A stretch of DNA of 64,000 nucleotides, taken from the NCBI RefSeq assembly GCF_018128945.1, contig NZ_CP068393.1:3224001-3288000 (forward strand). Direction: 5' to 3'. Positions 10,893-18,525 of this stretch are shown in pieces. Position 1 is the first letter of the stretch; each line of letters opens with the position of its first letter. Position numbers and translations under genes: made by a program. The notes under the pieces were generated by a model. The model worked only from the letters and a program-made list of their open reading frames with translations, searched no databases and had not been told where the DNA came from. The DNA comes from Aristaeella hokkaidonensis (GTDB lineage: Bacteria > Bacillota > Clostridia > Christensenellales > Aristaeellaceae).

Positions 10893-11750
10893 ATGGAGAG
10901 CAAAACAATCGGCGTGGTCGGCCTGGGCCTGATGGGTGCTTCCCTGTGCAAAGCACTGGGCGCACAGGGACACAGGATCCTGGGCAGGGACACGGACGAG
11001 CATGTGCAGAAATATGCCCTGCTGACAGAAACCATCCAGGGCGAACTGACGGAAGACAATATTCCCGAATGCGATTATCTGTTCCTGGCAACGTATCCGG
11101 GCGCGGCGGTGGAAACACTGAAGCAGCTGGCGCCGAAGATCCGCAAGGATGCGGTGGTAAGCGACCTGTGCGGCGTGAAACAGGCGGTATGCGAGCCCTG
11201 TTTCGCACTGGCGGAGGAATACGGATTCACCTTTATCGGCGGACACCCGATGGCCGGCAAACAGTTTTCCGGCATCAAGTACGCGGACGGTAACCTGTTC
11301 CAGAATGCGACCATGATCCTGGTGCCCCGGAAGCGGGAAGACCTGTTCCTGGTCAGCCGGCTGAGCGAGCTGCTGCGGGAGACCGGGTTCAAATCCGTGA
11401 CTGTGACCACGGCGGAAAAGCATGACGAGATGATCGCCTTTACATCCCAGCTGGCGCACGTGGTATCGAACGCCTACATCAAATCACCCACAGCGGCGGA
11501 GCACCTGTCCTTCTCGGCGGGCAGCTACCGGGACCTGACCCGGGTGGCCAAGCTGAATGAAACCATGTGGACAGAGCTCTTCCTGGACAACGCGGAGCAT
11601 CTGGGCTTTGAACTGGACTGCCTGATCAAATCCCTGCAGGAGTACCGCGACGCGATTGCCGCCGGAGACGCGGAAACGCTGAAGAAACTCCTGAAGGAAG
11701 GCCGCGAGCGCAAGGAAGCCATTGACACGGAGTGGCAGGATAAGAAATAA
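10893..11750 (+). CDS. tyrA: prephenate dehydrogenase
   Basis: NAD(P)-dependent oxidative decarboxylation of prephenate to 4-hydroxyphenylpyruvate (tyrosine branch). At 285 residues it has the N-terminal Rossmann fold GVVGLGLMGASLCKAL, the block VSDLCGVKQAV, the active-site region FIGGHPMAGKQFSGIKYA, and the helical dimerisation domain. No C-terminal ACT domain is present, so direct Tyr feedback through such a domain is not expected. It lies 24 nt after DAHP synthase with its own GGAGG site. Confidence 0.93.
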   Translation: MESKTIGVVGLGLMGASLCKALGAQGHRILGRDTDEHVQKYALLTETIQGELTEDNIPECDYLFLATYPGAAVETLKQLAPKIRKDAVVSDLCGVKQAVCEPCFALAEEYGFTFIGGHPMAGKQFSGIKYADGNLFQNATMILVPRKREDLFLVSRLSELLRETGFKSVTVTTAEKHDEMIAFTSQLAHVVSNAYIKSPTAAEHLSFSAGSYRDLTRVAKLNETMWTELFLDNAEHLGFELDCLIKSLQEYRDAIAAGDAETLKKLLKEGRERKEAIDTEWQDKK

Positions 11751-11774
11751 CCGATCCCGGAAAGGATGATTGAA

Positions 11775-12917
11775 ATGACCATCGAAGAACTGAGAGCGGA
11801 AATTGACCGGATTGACAGCGATATTATCCGTCTGTACGGCGAACGGCTGGAGACAGCAAGCCAGATCGGCCGCTACAAAAAGGAACATCACCTGCCGGTG
11901 TCGGATCCTGCCCGGGAACGGGACGTGCTGAACAAGGTGGGCGAGGAAGCCGGCGAAAAGAACGAGAATGGCGTCCGGGCCTTGTTCGGTTTCCTGATGG
12001 CCCAGAGTCGGACCAACCAGCTGCTGGAAGGCCGGGAAATGAGCGAACTGGGTCAACTGATCCGCAAAAGCCTGAAGGAGACGCCGGAACTGTTCCCCGA
12101 AAAGGCAACGGTAGCCTGCCAGGGCGTTGAAGGCGCCTATTCCCAGCAAGCCTGCGAGAAGATCTTCCGGTCTCCTTCCATCATGTACTGCAAGACTTTT
12201 GAGAACGTCTTTTCAGCCATTGAAAAGGGATTGTGCGACTACGGCATCCTGCCGATTGAAAACAGCCTGGCCGGATCCGTAAACAGCGTATATGACCAGC
12301 TGATCAGCCGGAAATGTTATATTGTGCGTTCCGCCCGGGTGAAGATTGACCATACGCTGCTGGTCAAGCCTGGCACGAAGCTGGAGGATATCCGGGAAGT
12401 CTGGTCCCATGAGCAGGCGATCCAGCAGTGCTCCAGGCTCCTGACAGAAAACAAGCAGTGGCGGGTGAACATCAGCACCAATACCGCTGCGGCAGCCCAG
12501 ATGGTGGCGGAGAGCGACCGGAAGGATGTGGCTGCTATTTCCTCCGCACACTGCGCGCCGCTGTACGGCCTGGAGATCCTGAAAACCGATATCCAGAACA
12601 ACAGCAACAACCATACCCGGTTCATCTGCATCTCCCGGAAACCGGAGATCTATCCCGGCGCGGATCATACCAGCCTGATGCTGGCACTGCCCAACAAGCC
12701 CGGTGCACTGTATCAGCTGCTCGGACGGTTCTATGCCGAGGGGATCAACCTGTCCAAACTGGAAAGCCGTCCTGTACCCGGCAGGGACTTTGAATTCATG
12801 TTCTGCTTTGATATTGACGCATCCGTATATTCCCCGGCATTTGCCCGACTGATTGAAGAGCTGGACGTAACGCTGGAAAAATGCGCCTACCTGGGCAGCT
12901 ACTCTGAATTAGCATGA
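11775..12917 (+). CDS. pheA: bifunctional chorismate mutase / prephenate dehydratase
   Basis: Makes phenylpyruvate from chorismate. The 380-residue protein has an AroQ-type chorismate mutase (LRAEIDRIDSDIIRLYGER..., 1-85), a prephenate dehydratase domain (VACQGVEGAYSQQA to the NNHTRFICI motif with catalytic Thr, about 110-290) and a C-terminal ACT domain with the phenylalanine-binding NKPGALY and LESRPV motifs. The ESRP motif predicts feedback inhibition by Phe. The ATG at 11775 is chosen because the ribosome site ggaaagg ends directly at the earlier in-frame ATG (11766). The stop lies in the loop of a palindrome. Confidence 0.93.
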   Translation: MTIEELRAEIDRIDSDIIRLYGERLETASQIGRYKKEHHLPVSDPARERDVLNKVGEEAGEKNENGVRALFGFLMAQSRTNQLLEGREMSELGQLIRKSLKETPELFPEKATVACQGVEGAYSQQACEKIFRSPSIMYCKTFENVFSAIEKGLCDYGILPIENSLAGSVNSVYDQLISRKCYIVRSARVKIDHTLLVKPGTKLEDIREVWSHEQAIQQCSRLLTENKQWRVNISTNTAAAAQMVAESDRKDVAAISSAHCAPLYGLEILKTDIQNNSNNHTRFICISRKPEIYPGADHTSLMLALPNKPGALYQLLGRFYAEGINLSKLESRPVPGRDFEFMFCFDIDASVYSPAFARLIEELDVTLEKCAYLGSYSELA

Positions 12918-12949
12918 AATGCTAATTCAATTCAGAATTCAGAATTATC
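12905..12949. repeat. palindrome enclosing the pheA stop codon, followed by AATTCAG heptamers
   Basis: TGAATTAGCAT (12905-12915) is repeated inverted at 12919-12929 with a 3-nt loop; the TGA stop is 12915-12917. AATTCAG units run from 12929 to 12949. The left arm is coding sequence for the last pheA codons. There is no T-tract, so it is not a standard terminator. Confidence 0.8.
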
Positions 12950-12998
12950 AGGTCTGGTTTACTGAATGTGCTAAAGAATCCGTTTGATACATAATCTA

Positions 12999-13030
12999 CA
13001 AACAACCCCTTTTCCGAAAGGGGTTGTTTG
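12999..13030 (+). terminator. terminator after the aromatic operon
   Basis: Perfect 14-bp stem (CAAACAACCCCTTT / AAAGGGGTTGTTTG) with a TCCG loop, 82 nt after pheA; likely bidirectional in shape. Confidence 0.75.
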
Positions 13031-13064
13031 TGTATACTGATACAAAAGAAGGGAGAGTATCTGA

Positions 13065-14021
13065 ATGAAGATGAAAGACTTCGGGTTTTACCGGGGCGTG
13101 AACCTGGGCGGCTGGTTCTCCCAGTGCGATTATTCCAAAGAACGCCTGGATCACTTTATCACTGAAAAGGATATGGACGTGATTGCCGGATGGGGACTGG
13201 ACCACGTCCGGATTCCCATGGACTATAACGTGCTGGAAACGGCGGAGGGCGGCCTCAGCGAGGAAGGCTTCGGCCGGATTGCCAAAGCAGTCGAATGGTG
13301 CCTGAAGCGGAACCTGAAGGTTGTGATGGACCTGCATAAGACGGCCGGCTATTCTTTTGACGCAGCTCATCAGGAAAGCGGCTTCTTCGGCAGCACGGCG
13401 TACCAGGAACGGTTCTACAAGCTGTGGGAAGGACTTGCTGCCCGCTTCAATGATCCGGAAAACATCGCCTTTGAACTGCTGAATGAGGTGACGGATGCTT
13501 CCGTGATCGGCGAGTGGAACCGGATCGCGGCAGAGTGCATCCGCCGGATCCGGAAGATTGCGCCTGCCAGCCTGATCCTGGTCGGCAGCTACTGGAACAA
13601 CAGTCCGGACGCGGTAAAGGACCTGGACCTGCCGGCGGATAACCGGGTGATCTACAACTTCCACTGCTATGATCCGCTGATCTTCACCCACCAGGGAGCA
13701 ACCTGGATTCCGGATCCGGCCTTCGATATCGACAGGCGGGTGGCTTTTGAGGAAGCAAATATCACCCCGGAATATTTTGAAAAGCAGTTCGCATCCGCCA
13801 TTGAGACGGCGGAAGCCCGTGGAACGGCCCTGTACTGTGGCGAGTATGGCGTGATCGACCGGGCCACACCGGAAGATACCGTCAAGTGGTTTAAAACCAT
13901 CAACGCGGTGTTTGAAAAGTACGGAATTGCCCGCAGTGCCTGGTCCTACCGTGAGATGGATTTCGGCCTGAGCGACGCGCGGATGGACGGCGTCCGGAAT
14001 GAACTGATCAAATACCTGTAA
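13065..14021 (+). CDS. glycoside hydrolase family 5 (cellulase-type) enzyme, cytoplasmic
   Basis: Retaining beta-glycosidase of 318 residues with a GH5 barrel. Blocks seen are GVNLGGWFSQ, HVRIPMDYNV, VVMDLHKTAGYSF, the acid/base E141 in FELLNEVTDAS, and the nucleophile E260 in LYCGEYGVID. There is no signal peptide, so it acts on imported oligosaccharides (cello-, manno- or xyloglucan-type; substrate not decidable). It is monocistronic between two terminators, with gggagag upstream of ATG 13065. Confidence 0.88.
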   Translation: MKMKDFGFYRGVNLGGWFSQCDYSKERLDHFITEKDMDVIAGWGLDHVRIPMDYNVLETAEGGLSEEGFGRIAKAVEWCLKRNLKVVMDLHKTAGYSFDAAHQESGFFGSTAYQERFYKLWEGLAARFNDPENIAFELLNEVTDASVIGEWNRIAAECIRRIRKIAPASLILVGSYWNNSPDAVKDLDLPADNRVIYNFHCYDPLIFTHQGATWIPDPAFDIDRRVAFEEANITPEYFEKQFASAIETAEARGTALYCGEYGVIDRATPEDTVKWFKTINAVFEKYGIARSAWSYREMDFGLSDARMDGVRNELIKYL

Positions 14022-14034
14022 GAAGCATAAAGAA

Positions 14035-14069
14035 GCCCTTCGGGAACTGTTTCCCGAAGGGCGTTTTTT
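14035..14069 (+). terminator. intrinsic terminator after the GH5 gene
   Basis: 12-bp perfect stem GCCCTTCGGGAA / TTCCCGAAGGGC with a CTGT loop, then gTTTTTTC. It also lies at the 3' end of the convergent DUF296 gene. Confidence 0.93.
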
Positions 14070-14075
14070 CATATA

Positions 14076-14495
14076 TCAGAACCGGATGATGTTGATGCCG
14101 ATCTCTTCATCCCGTTCCCGGCTGACCTCTCCATCCAGCACCCGGACGAACATCTCACAGGTGGCACCGACGATGAGCCCGATGACGTGTCCGGCGTGTA
14201 CTTTGTTATCCTGCCCGGCCAGGGTCACGTGCAGGTGCGGATAAACTTCTCCATTCATCCTTGTGACGCTGCCCTGGAGGCCGGCAATTTCCATCAGGCC
14301 TTCCAGATCTTCCCGGTGATAGGCTTGTTCTTCCAGATTATATACACCGATAACCGCCTGACGAACGGCGCCGATGGCGTCCACCTGTGCCAGGCGGATA
14401 TTCTCATTCCTGCAAAGGGATTTCAGCTCCTCAACGATTTCCTCTCCAACGTCCATCCGGACAAGATAAGTGTTTCCGAATCTCCTGTAGTCCAT
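14076..14495 (-). CDS. DUF296/PPC (PCC) domain protein
   Basis: 139-residue protein made of a single PPC/PCC domain, the fold first seen in plant AT-hook proteins and widespread as small bacterial proteins of unclear role. The block HLHVTLAGQDNKVHAGH holds the conserved histidines that bind metal in solved bacterial structures. Start at 14495 (MDYRRFG) is chosen because GGAGG lies 6 nt upstream; the frame is open 12 codons further. Function unknown; DNA binding is only a family-level possibility. Convergent to the GH5 gene. Confidence 0.8.
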   Translation of the reverse strand: MDYRRFGNTYLVRMDVGEEIVEELKSLCRNENIRLAQVDAIGAVRQAVIGVYNLEEQAYHREDLEGLMEIAGLQGSVTRMNGEVYPHLHVTLAGQDNKVHAGHVIGLIVGATCEMFVRVLDGEVSRERDEEIGINIIRF

Positions 14496-14591
14496 TCGTT
14501 TCCTCCTGATGTACAGTTTTTGTGAAAGCACACCGCTTATTCTACGTATAAGATTCGGCTTTTCTTCCCCGTTTTCCTATGCGGAGGCAAG

Positions 14592-14616
14592 AAAAAACCG
14601 CGGCGGCTGCCGCGGT
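14592..14616 (-). terminator. terminator of the GH43 operon
   Basis: On the minus strand an 8-bp GC stem (ACCGCGGC/GCCGCGGT) is followed by TTTTTT, about 20 nt past the GH43 stop. Confidence 0.85.
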
Positions 14617-14636
14617 GATCAGATTGCTTTATATCT

Positions 14637-16139
14637 TTACTTGACCTGCCAGGAATACAGCTTCATGACCCCGTCTGTGATCAGGTACAGGTCATGGACT
14701 CCTTCCGCCTGGATCGGCGCGCGGAAGGCGGCGGGTTTTACGTCGCCCGGAAGCTCGATACGCACCTGGGAAATCACAGGACCTTCCGGATCATCCAGCA
14801 CGGCATAGAGGGTGCAGTCGGTAGGTGCCATGGCGGTGACCTCCAGGGAAGAAGTGCCGGTTCCAAAGTCCACTCCGGAAACCTGAAGCCAGCTGCCCGT
14901 TTCGCCGTTGATCCAGGACTGGCCGTTGGCACCCTCCACAGTGATGCCTGCCTGGCGGGACATGGTGGCGGCGGAAACGATGCGGAAGGGATTCAGCGGC
15001 TTCAGCTGATCAAGTCCCTTCATGGTGCCTTTGACCTGCTTCGGCAGGCCGTCCTCACCGAAGAAGATTTTATCCGCCTGCGGGCTGCGGTAGTTTCCGG
15101 TGACACCCATGGCTTTTTCCACAGGACGGTTATGATAGAACAGGAACCATTCGCCGTTCAGGCTGGCAATGGAATGGTGGTTGTTGCCGTACATGCCGAA
15201 GAAGTGTCCTTCGTTGGGGAAAAGCTCACCCATATAGGTATACGGCCCCAGGGGATTGTCTGAGATCATATACTGGATGGCACCGTCTGTCAGCTTCAGG
15301 TTGTTGCCTTTGGTCTGGAAGTTGGAGCAGTAGGTATAGAAGTATTTATCTCCGATTTTGTTGATGCCGGAGTCCTCAAAGAGCCACGGTACATCCAGAC
15401 GTACGGGATCACCGGCCAGGCTGATCATATCCTCACCAAGACGGACGATCCGCGCGGTGCCGGGGGCGGCCCATTTGCCTTCCGGTACACCGCCGCCAAA
15501 GGCAAGATAGCCGGTGCCGTCCTCGTCCACCATAACGGCGGGATCGAAGAGCCAGGTGACGTCAGCGCAGTTTTTGACACCGCGGGTAATCAGCAGGCTG
15601 CCCCGCTCGTCCCGCCAGGGACCGACGGGACTGTCAGCAGACAGGACACCGATGCCGTTGCCGCCGTTGCAGAAATACAGGAAGAACTTTTCCTGGCCGT
15701 CGATGGTTTTGTGCGCGGCACAGGGAGCCCAGGAATTGTTGGCCCACTTGGCAACGCCGCCGGGGCCGGCGACCCGGATCCGGCCATGATCGGTCCAGTT
15801 GACCATATCATCTGAGGAAATGCAGTTGATGGTCCGGATCTGGCTGTAGGAGTTTTCCTTAACCTTTCCTTTTGTGTCATACTCCAGGATATCGTCGGTC
15901 ATGTATACATACAGCCGGCCGTCGTATTCCATTACACCGGGATCGGCGCCGAAACGCTGGGTATACAGCGGATTGTTTTCTCCGGCTTTTTTATAGGAAT
16001 TCTGCAGGGTGACCGGTACGGTGTTCATATCTGTTGTTTCTCCTTTGGCGCAGGTAAAAAGCATGAGGACGGACAAGAGAATGGCCGCCCGGCGAACCGG
16101 AGATTTCCGGCCGCGGGCGGCATTAATCACGGAGAACAT
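14637..16139 (-). CDS. secreted GH43 glycosidase with C-terminal CBM6-like domain
   Basis: 500-residue inverting arabinanase/xylosidase-type enzyme. The N-terminus carries basic residues and a hydrophobic segment (AAILLSVLMLFTCAKG), a signal peptide. The five-bladed propeller shows the GH43 catalytic triad at D66 (RFGADPGVM), D199 (WLFDPAVMVDEDG) and E255 (WLFEDSGI). The last 130 or so residues form a beta-sandwich resembling CBM6 (GSWLQVSGVDFGTG), as in arabinoxylan arabinofuranohydrolases. Its start overlaps the stop of the upstream GH43 gene (TAATG), so the two are co-translated. Likely removes arabinose from arabinoxylan outside the cell. Confidence 0.9.
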   Translation of the reverse strand: MFSVINAARGRKSPVRRAAILLSVLMLFTCAKGETTDMNTVPVTLQNSYKKAGENNPLYTQRFGADPGVMEYDGRLYVYMTDDILEYDTKGKVKENSYSQIRTINCISSDDMVNWTDHGRIRVAGPGGVAKWANNSWAPCAAHKTIDGQEKFFLYFCNGGNGIGVLSADSPVGPWRDERGSLLITRGVKNCADVTWLFDPAVMVDEDGTGYLAFGGGVPEGKWAAPGTARIVRLGEDMISLAGDPVRLDVPWLFEDSGINKIGDKYFYTYCSNFQTKGNNLKLTDGAIQYMISDNPLGPYTYMGELFPNEGHFFGMYGNNHHSIASLNGEWFLFYHNRPVEKAMGVTGNYRSPQADKIFFGEDGLPKQVKGTMKGLDQLKPLNPFRIVSAATMSRQAGITVEGANGQSWINGETGSWLQVSGVDFGTGTSSLEVTAMAPTDCTLYAVLDDPEGPVISQVRIELPGDVKPAAFRAPIQAEGVHDLYLITDGVMKLYSWQVK

Positions 16140-17113
16140 TACTTTTCGTAAGGACGGATTGTCTCGATGGTGCCGTCCTCGTGAATGGTCAGCTCGGTGA
16201 ACTTGACGCAGCGGCGGTGGTTGATGCCGTTGGACAGCTCACAGTCATGATAGAACAGGTACCATTTGCCCTGGTATTCCACGATGGAGTGATGCGTGGT
16301 CCAGCCAAGCACAGGCTCCATGATTCTTCCCTTATAGGTGAAGGGTCCGTCCGGGCGATTACCTTCAGCGTATACCAGGTAGTGGGTGGTACCGGTGGAG
16401 TAGGAGAGATAGTACTTTCCGTTAAACTTATGCATCCAGGGACCTTCGAAATAGCGGCGGTCCTCATCACCGGCGGTGAGGGGCTTTCCGTTTTCGTCCA
16501 GGATCTGCAGCTGCTTCGTTTCGCCTTTATAGTGCTTCATGTCAGCATCCAACTCGCCGAAAACCGGGCCGAGGGCGGGTTCGTCGCCTTCCGGACGGTG
16601 GGCATTGGGATCAAAGCTGCCGCTCTGCCACATTTCCAGCTGGCCGCCCCACAGGCCGCCGTTGTACATATAAGCGCGTCCGTCATCGTCCACGAGCACG
16701 GCCGGGTCGATGCTGTAGCTGCCGGGCATATAGTTCTCTTCAGGAGTGAAGGGGCCGGCGGGGTCATCGGAAACCGCAACGCCGATGCGGAAGATGCCGT
16801 CCTTGTCGCGTGCAGGGAAGTAGAGATAATACTTACCGTCTTTATACGCGGCGTCGGGGGCCCACATCTGCTTGCTGACCCAGGGGACATCCTTCATGTG
16901 CAGGGCACAGCCGTTGTCCACACAGGGCGCATCCACGCTGTCCATGGACAGGATGTGGTAGTCTTCCATGCGGTACTCATCGCCATCGTCATTATCCTCA
17001 CCGTCGTGGGGAATATCATGGGAGGGATATACGTAGATTTTGCCATTGAAGACGTGGGCGGAAGGATCCGCGGTAAAGATATGGGAGACCAGAGGCTTGC
17101 GCTGTTCACTCAT
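16139..17113 (-). CDS. cytoplasmic GH43 glycosidase (xylosidase/arabinofuranosidase)
   Basis: 324-residue single-domain GH43 enzyme without a signal peptide. Catalytic residues are visible as D16 (IFTADPSAHVFNGK), D136 (YSIDPAVLVDDDG) and E223 (YFEGPWMHKF). It resembles the short intracellular beta-xylosidase/alpha-L-arabinofuranosidase members, which finish oligosaccharides after uptake. It is the first gene of a two-gene minus-strand operon; an AAAAGGAG site precedes ATG 17113 and a TATAAT lies about 40 nt upstream. Confidence 0.9.
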   Translation of the reverse strand: MSEQRKPLVSHIFTADPSAHVFNGKIYVYPSHDIPHDGEDNDDGDEYRMEDYHILSMDSVDAPCVDNGCALHMKDVPWVSKQMWAPDAAYKDGKYYLYFPARDKDGIFRIGVAVSDDPAGPFTPEENYMPGSYSIDPAVLVDDDGRAYMYNGGLWGGQLEMWQSGSFDPNAHRPEGDEPALGPVFGELDADMKHYKGETKQLQILDENGKPLTAGDEDRRYFEGPWMHKFNGKYYLSYSTGTTHYLVYAEGNRPDGPFTYKGRIMEPVLGWTTHHSIVEYQGKWYLFYHDCELSNGINHRRCVKFTELTIHEDGTIETIRPYEK

Positions 17114-17218
17114 GAAGAAGCACTCCTTTTTGGATTGTTGCGGTTATTATATAATAAAGCCCCTGGAAAAGAAAGCGGTACGGACAAATTTATACAGAAA
17201 AGGCACGGTTTATATCAG

Positions 17219-17247
17219 TTGAAAATAAAGGGCAGACATGAGATAAT
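17219..17247 (+). promoter_or_regulatory. promoter of tcdA
   Basis: TTGAAA (17219-17224) and GATAAT (17242-17247) with 17-bp spacing, 33 nt upstream of the start codon. Confidence 0.6.
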
Positions 17248-17280
17248 GAGTCGATTTTTCAGACAGAACGGAGTACCTTT

Positions 17281-18057
17281 ATGCTGAATCAGTTTTCCAG
17301 AACACAACTGCTGCTTGGACCGGAGGCCATGGAACACCTCGTACAATGCCGCGTGGCCGTGTTCGGCGTCGGCGGTGTGGGCGGTTATACGGTGGAAGCG
17401 CTGGCCCGTTCCGGCGTCGGCGCCCTGGACCTGATTGACGATGACAAAGTCTGCCTGACCAACCTGAACCGCCAGATCTATGCCACCCGCAGCACGGTGG
17501 GCAAATACAAGGTGGACGTGGCGGAGGAACGGATTAAGGATATCAACCCGGACTGCAAGGTTACAACATATAAAACTTTCTACCTGCCGGAAACGCAGGA
17601 TCAGTTTGATTTCACTCAATATGATTATGTGGTGGATGCCATTGATACTGTAAAAGGCAAACTGGCACTGGTGGAACAGGCACAGGCAGCGGGTACGCCC
17701 ATTATCTGTGCCATGGGTGCCGGCAACAAGCTGGATCCCACCGCTTTCAAAGTGGCGGATATCTACAAGACCTCTGTATGTCCCCTAGCAAGGGTGATGC
17801 GCACAGAATGCCGGAAGAGACGTATCAAGCACCTGAAGGTTGTCTATTCCACAGAAAAACCGGTCAGGCCGCTGGAGGATCCGTCTATCAGCTGCAGAAA
17901 ACACTGCATCTGTCCTCCGGATACCCGGAAGTGCACAGTGCGCAGGGATATCCCGGGTTCCACCGCGTTTGTTCCGGCTGCCGCAGGACTGATTATCGCC
18001 GGTGAAGTGGTGAAGGACCTTTGCCGGGAATACATGGTCAAAAACGAGGAAAACTAA
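17281..18057 (+). CDS. tcdA: tRNA threonylcarbamoyladenosine dehydratase (ThiF/E1-like)
   Basis: 258-residue E1-like enzyme that uses ATP to cyclise N6-threonylcarbamoyladenosine at tRNA position 37 to ct6A. The ATP-binding glycine motif GVGGVGG (29-35) and the E1-family block LIDDDKVCLTNLNRQIYA are clear. The C-terminal part with KHLKVVYSTEKP is typical of the TcdA/CsdL subgroup rather than ThiF or MoeB. No CsdA/CsdE neighbours are present. Monocistronic, with its own promoter and terminator. Confidence 0.88.
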   Translation: MLNQFSRTQLLLGPEAMEHLVQCRVAVFGVGGVGGYTVEALARSGVGALDLIDDDKVCLTNLNRQIYATRSTVGKYKVDVAEERIKDINPDCKVTTYKTFYLPETQDQFDFTQYDYVVDAIDTVKGKLALVEQAQAAGTPIICAMGAGNKLDPTAFKVADIYKTSVCPLARVMRTECRKRRIKHLKVVYSTEKPVRPLEDPSISCRKHCICPPDTRKCTVRRDIPGSTAFVPAAAGLIIAGEVVKDLCREYMVKNEEN

Positions 18058-18082
18058 CCCAATCATAATTGAAAATGACATT

Positions 18083-18124
18083 GAACAGGCTGTTCGCGGA
18101 TGATCGAACAGCCTGTTCATTTTT
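18083..18124 (+). terminator. terminator after tcdA
   Basis: 14-bp perfect stem GAACAGGCTGTTCG / CGAACAGCCTGTTC with an 8-nt loop, then ATTTTT. Confidence 0.92.
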
Positions 18125-18525
18125 GTATAAATAAATTGTATTTATTTTGTATGCATAAGTTACATGAATAATAGTTACATATGCAAAGTAACAATTAAGA
18201 ACGGACAATTTGCAGACCAAAACCGCGAAACGCTTTATTTTACTAAAGAAACACGGGATTGCAACAAAACAAAAAAGCAATTTTCGCTAAAGAAAAATGC
18301 AAAAATTTGCAAAATATAACCGATATGTAACTATTCATATGTTAATATACGGCTGAAAGATGGAGATCATGTCACAGTTCCTCAATTGGAAAAACCTCTC
18401 CATCGGACAGCGACCGTTAACAAAATCCTTTGAAAAATAAGGGTTTGACCAAAATGACATACAAAGACACCTCTCGCAGAGGACGACGAAAAACCCGTTG
18501 CAAACGAATTCAGGAGGAGAACGTA
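18125..18525 (+). promoter_or_regulatory. long AT-rich regulatory spacer with three AGTTACAT boxes
   Basis: This 400-nt gene-free stretch is much richer in A/T than its flanks. AGTTACAT occurs at 18158-18165 and 18173-18180 (15 bp apart), and inverted as ATGTAACT at 18325-18332. The second and third copies are part of a 13-bp exact inverted repeat (18170-18182 with 18323-18335). Further down GATGGAGA pairs with TCTCCATC (near 18359-18413), and a CCTCT-CGC-AGAGG hairpin (near 18470) lies in the probable leader. No small gene seen. It probably controls the secreted repeat protein that follows. Confidence 0.45.
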
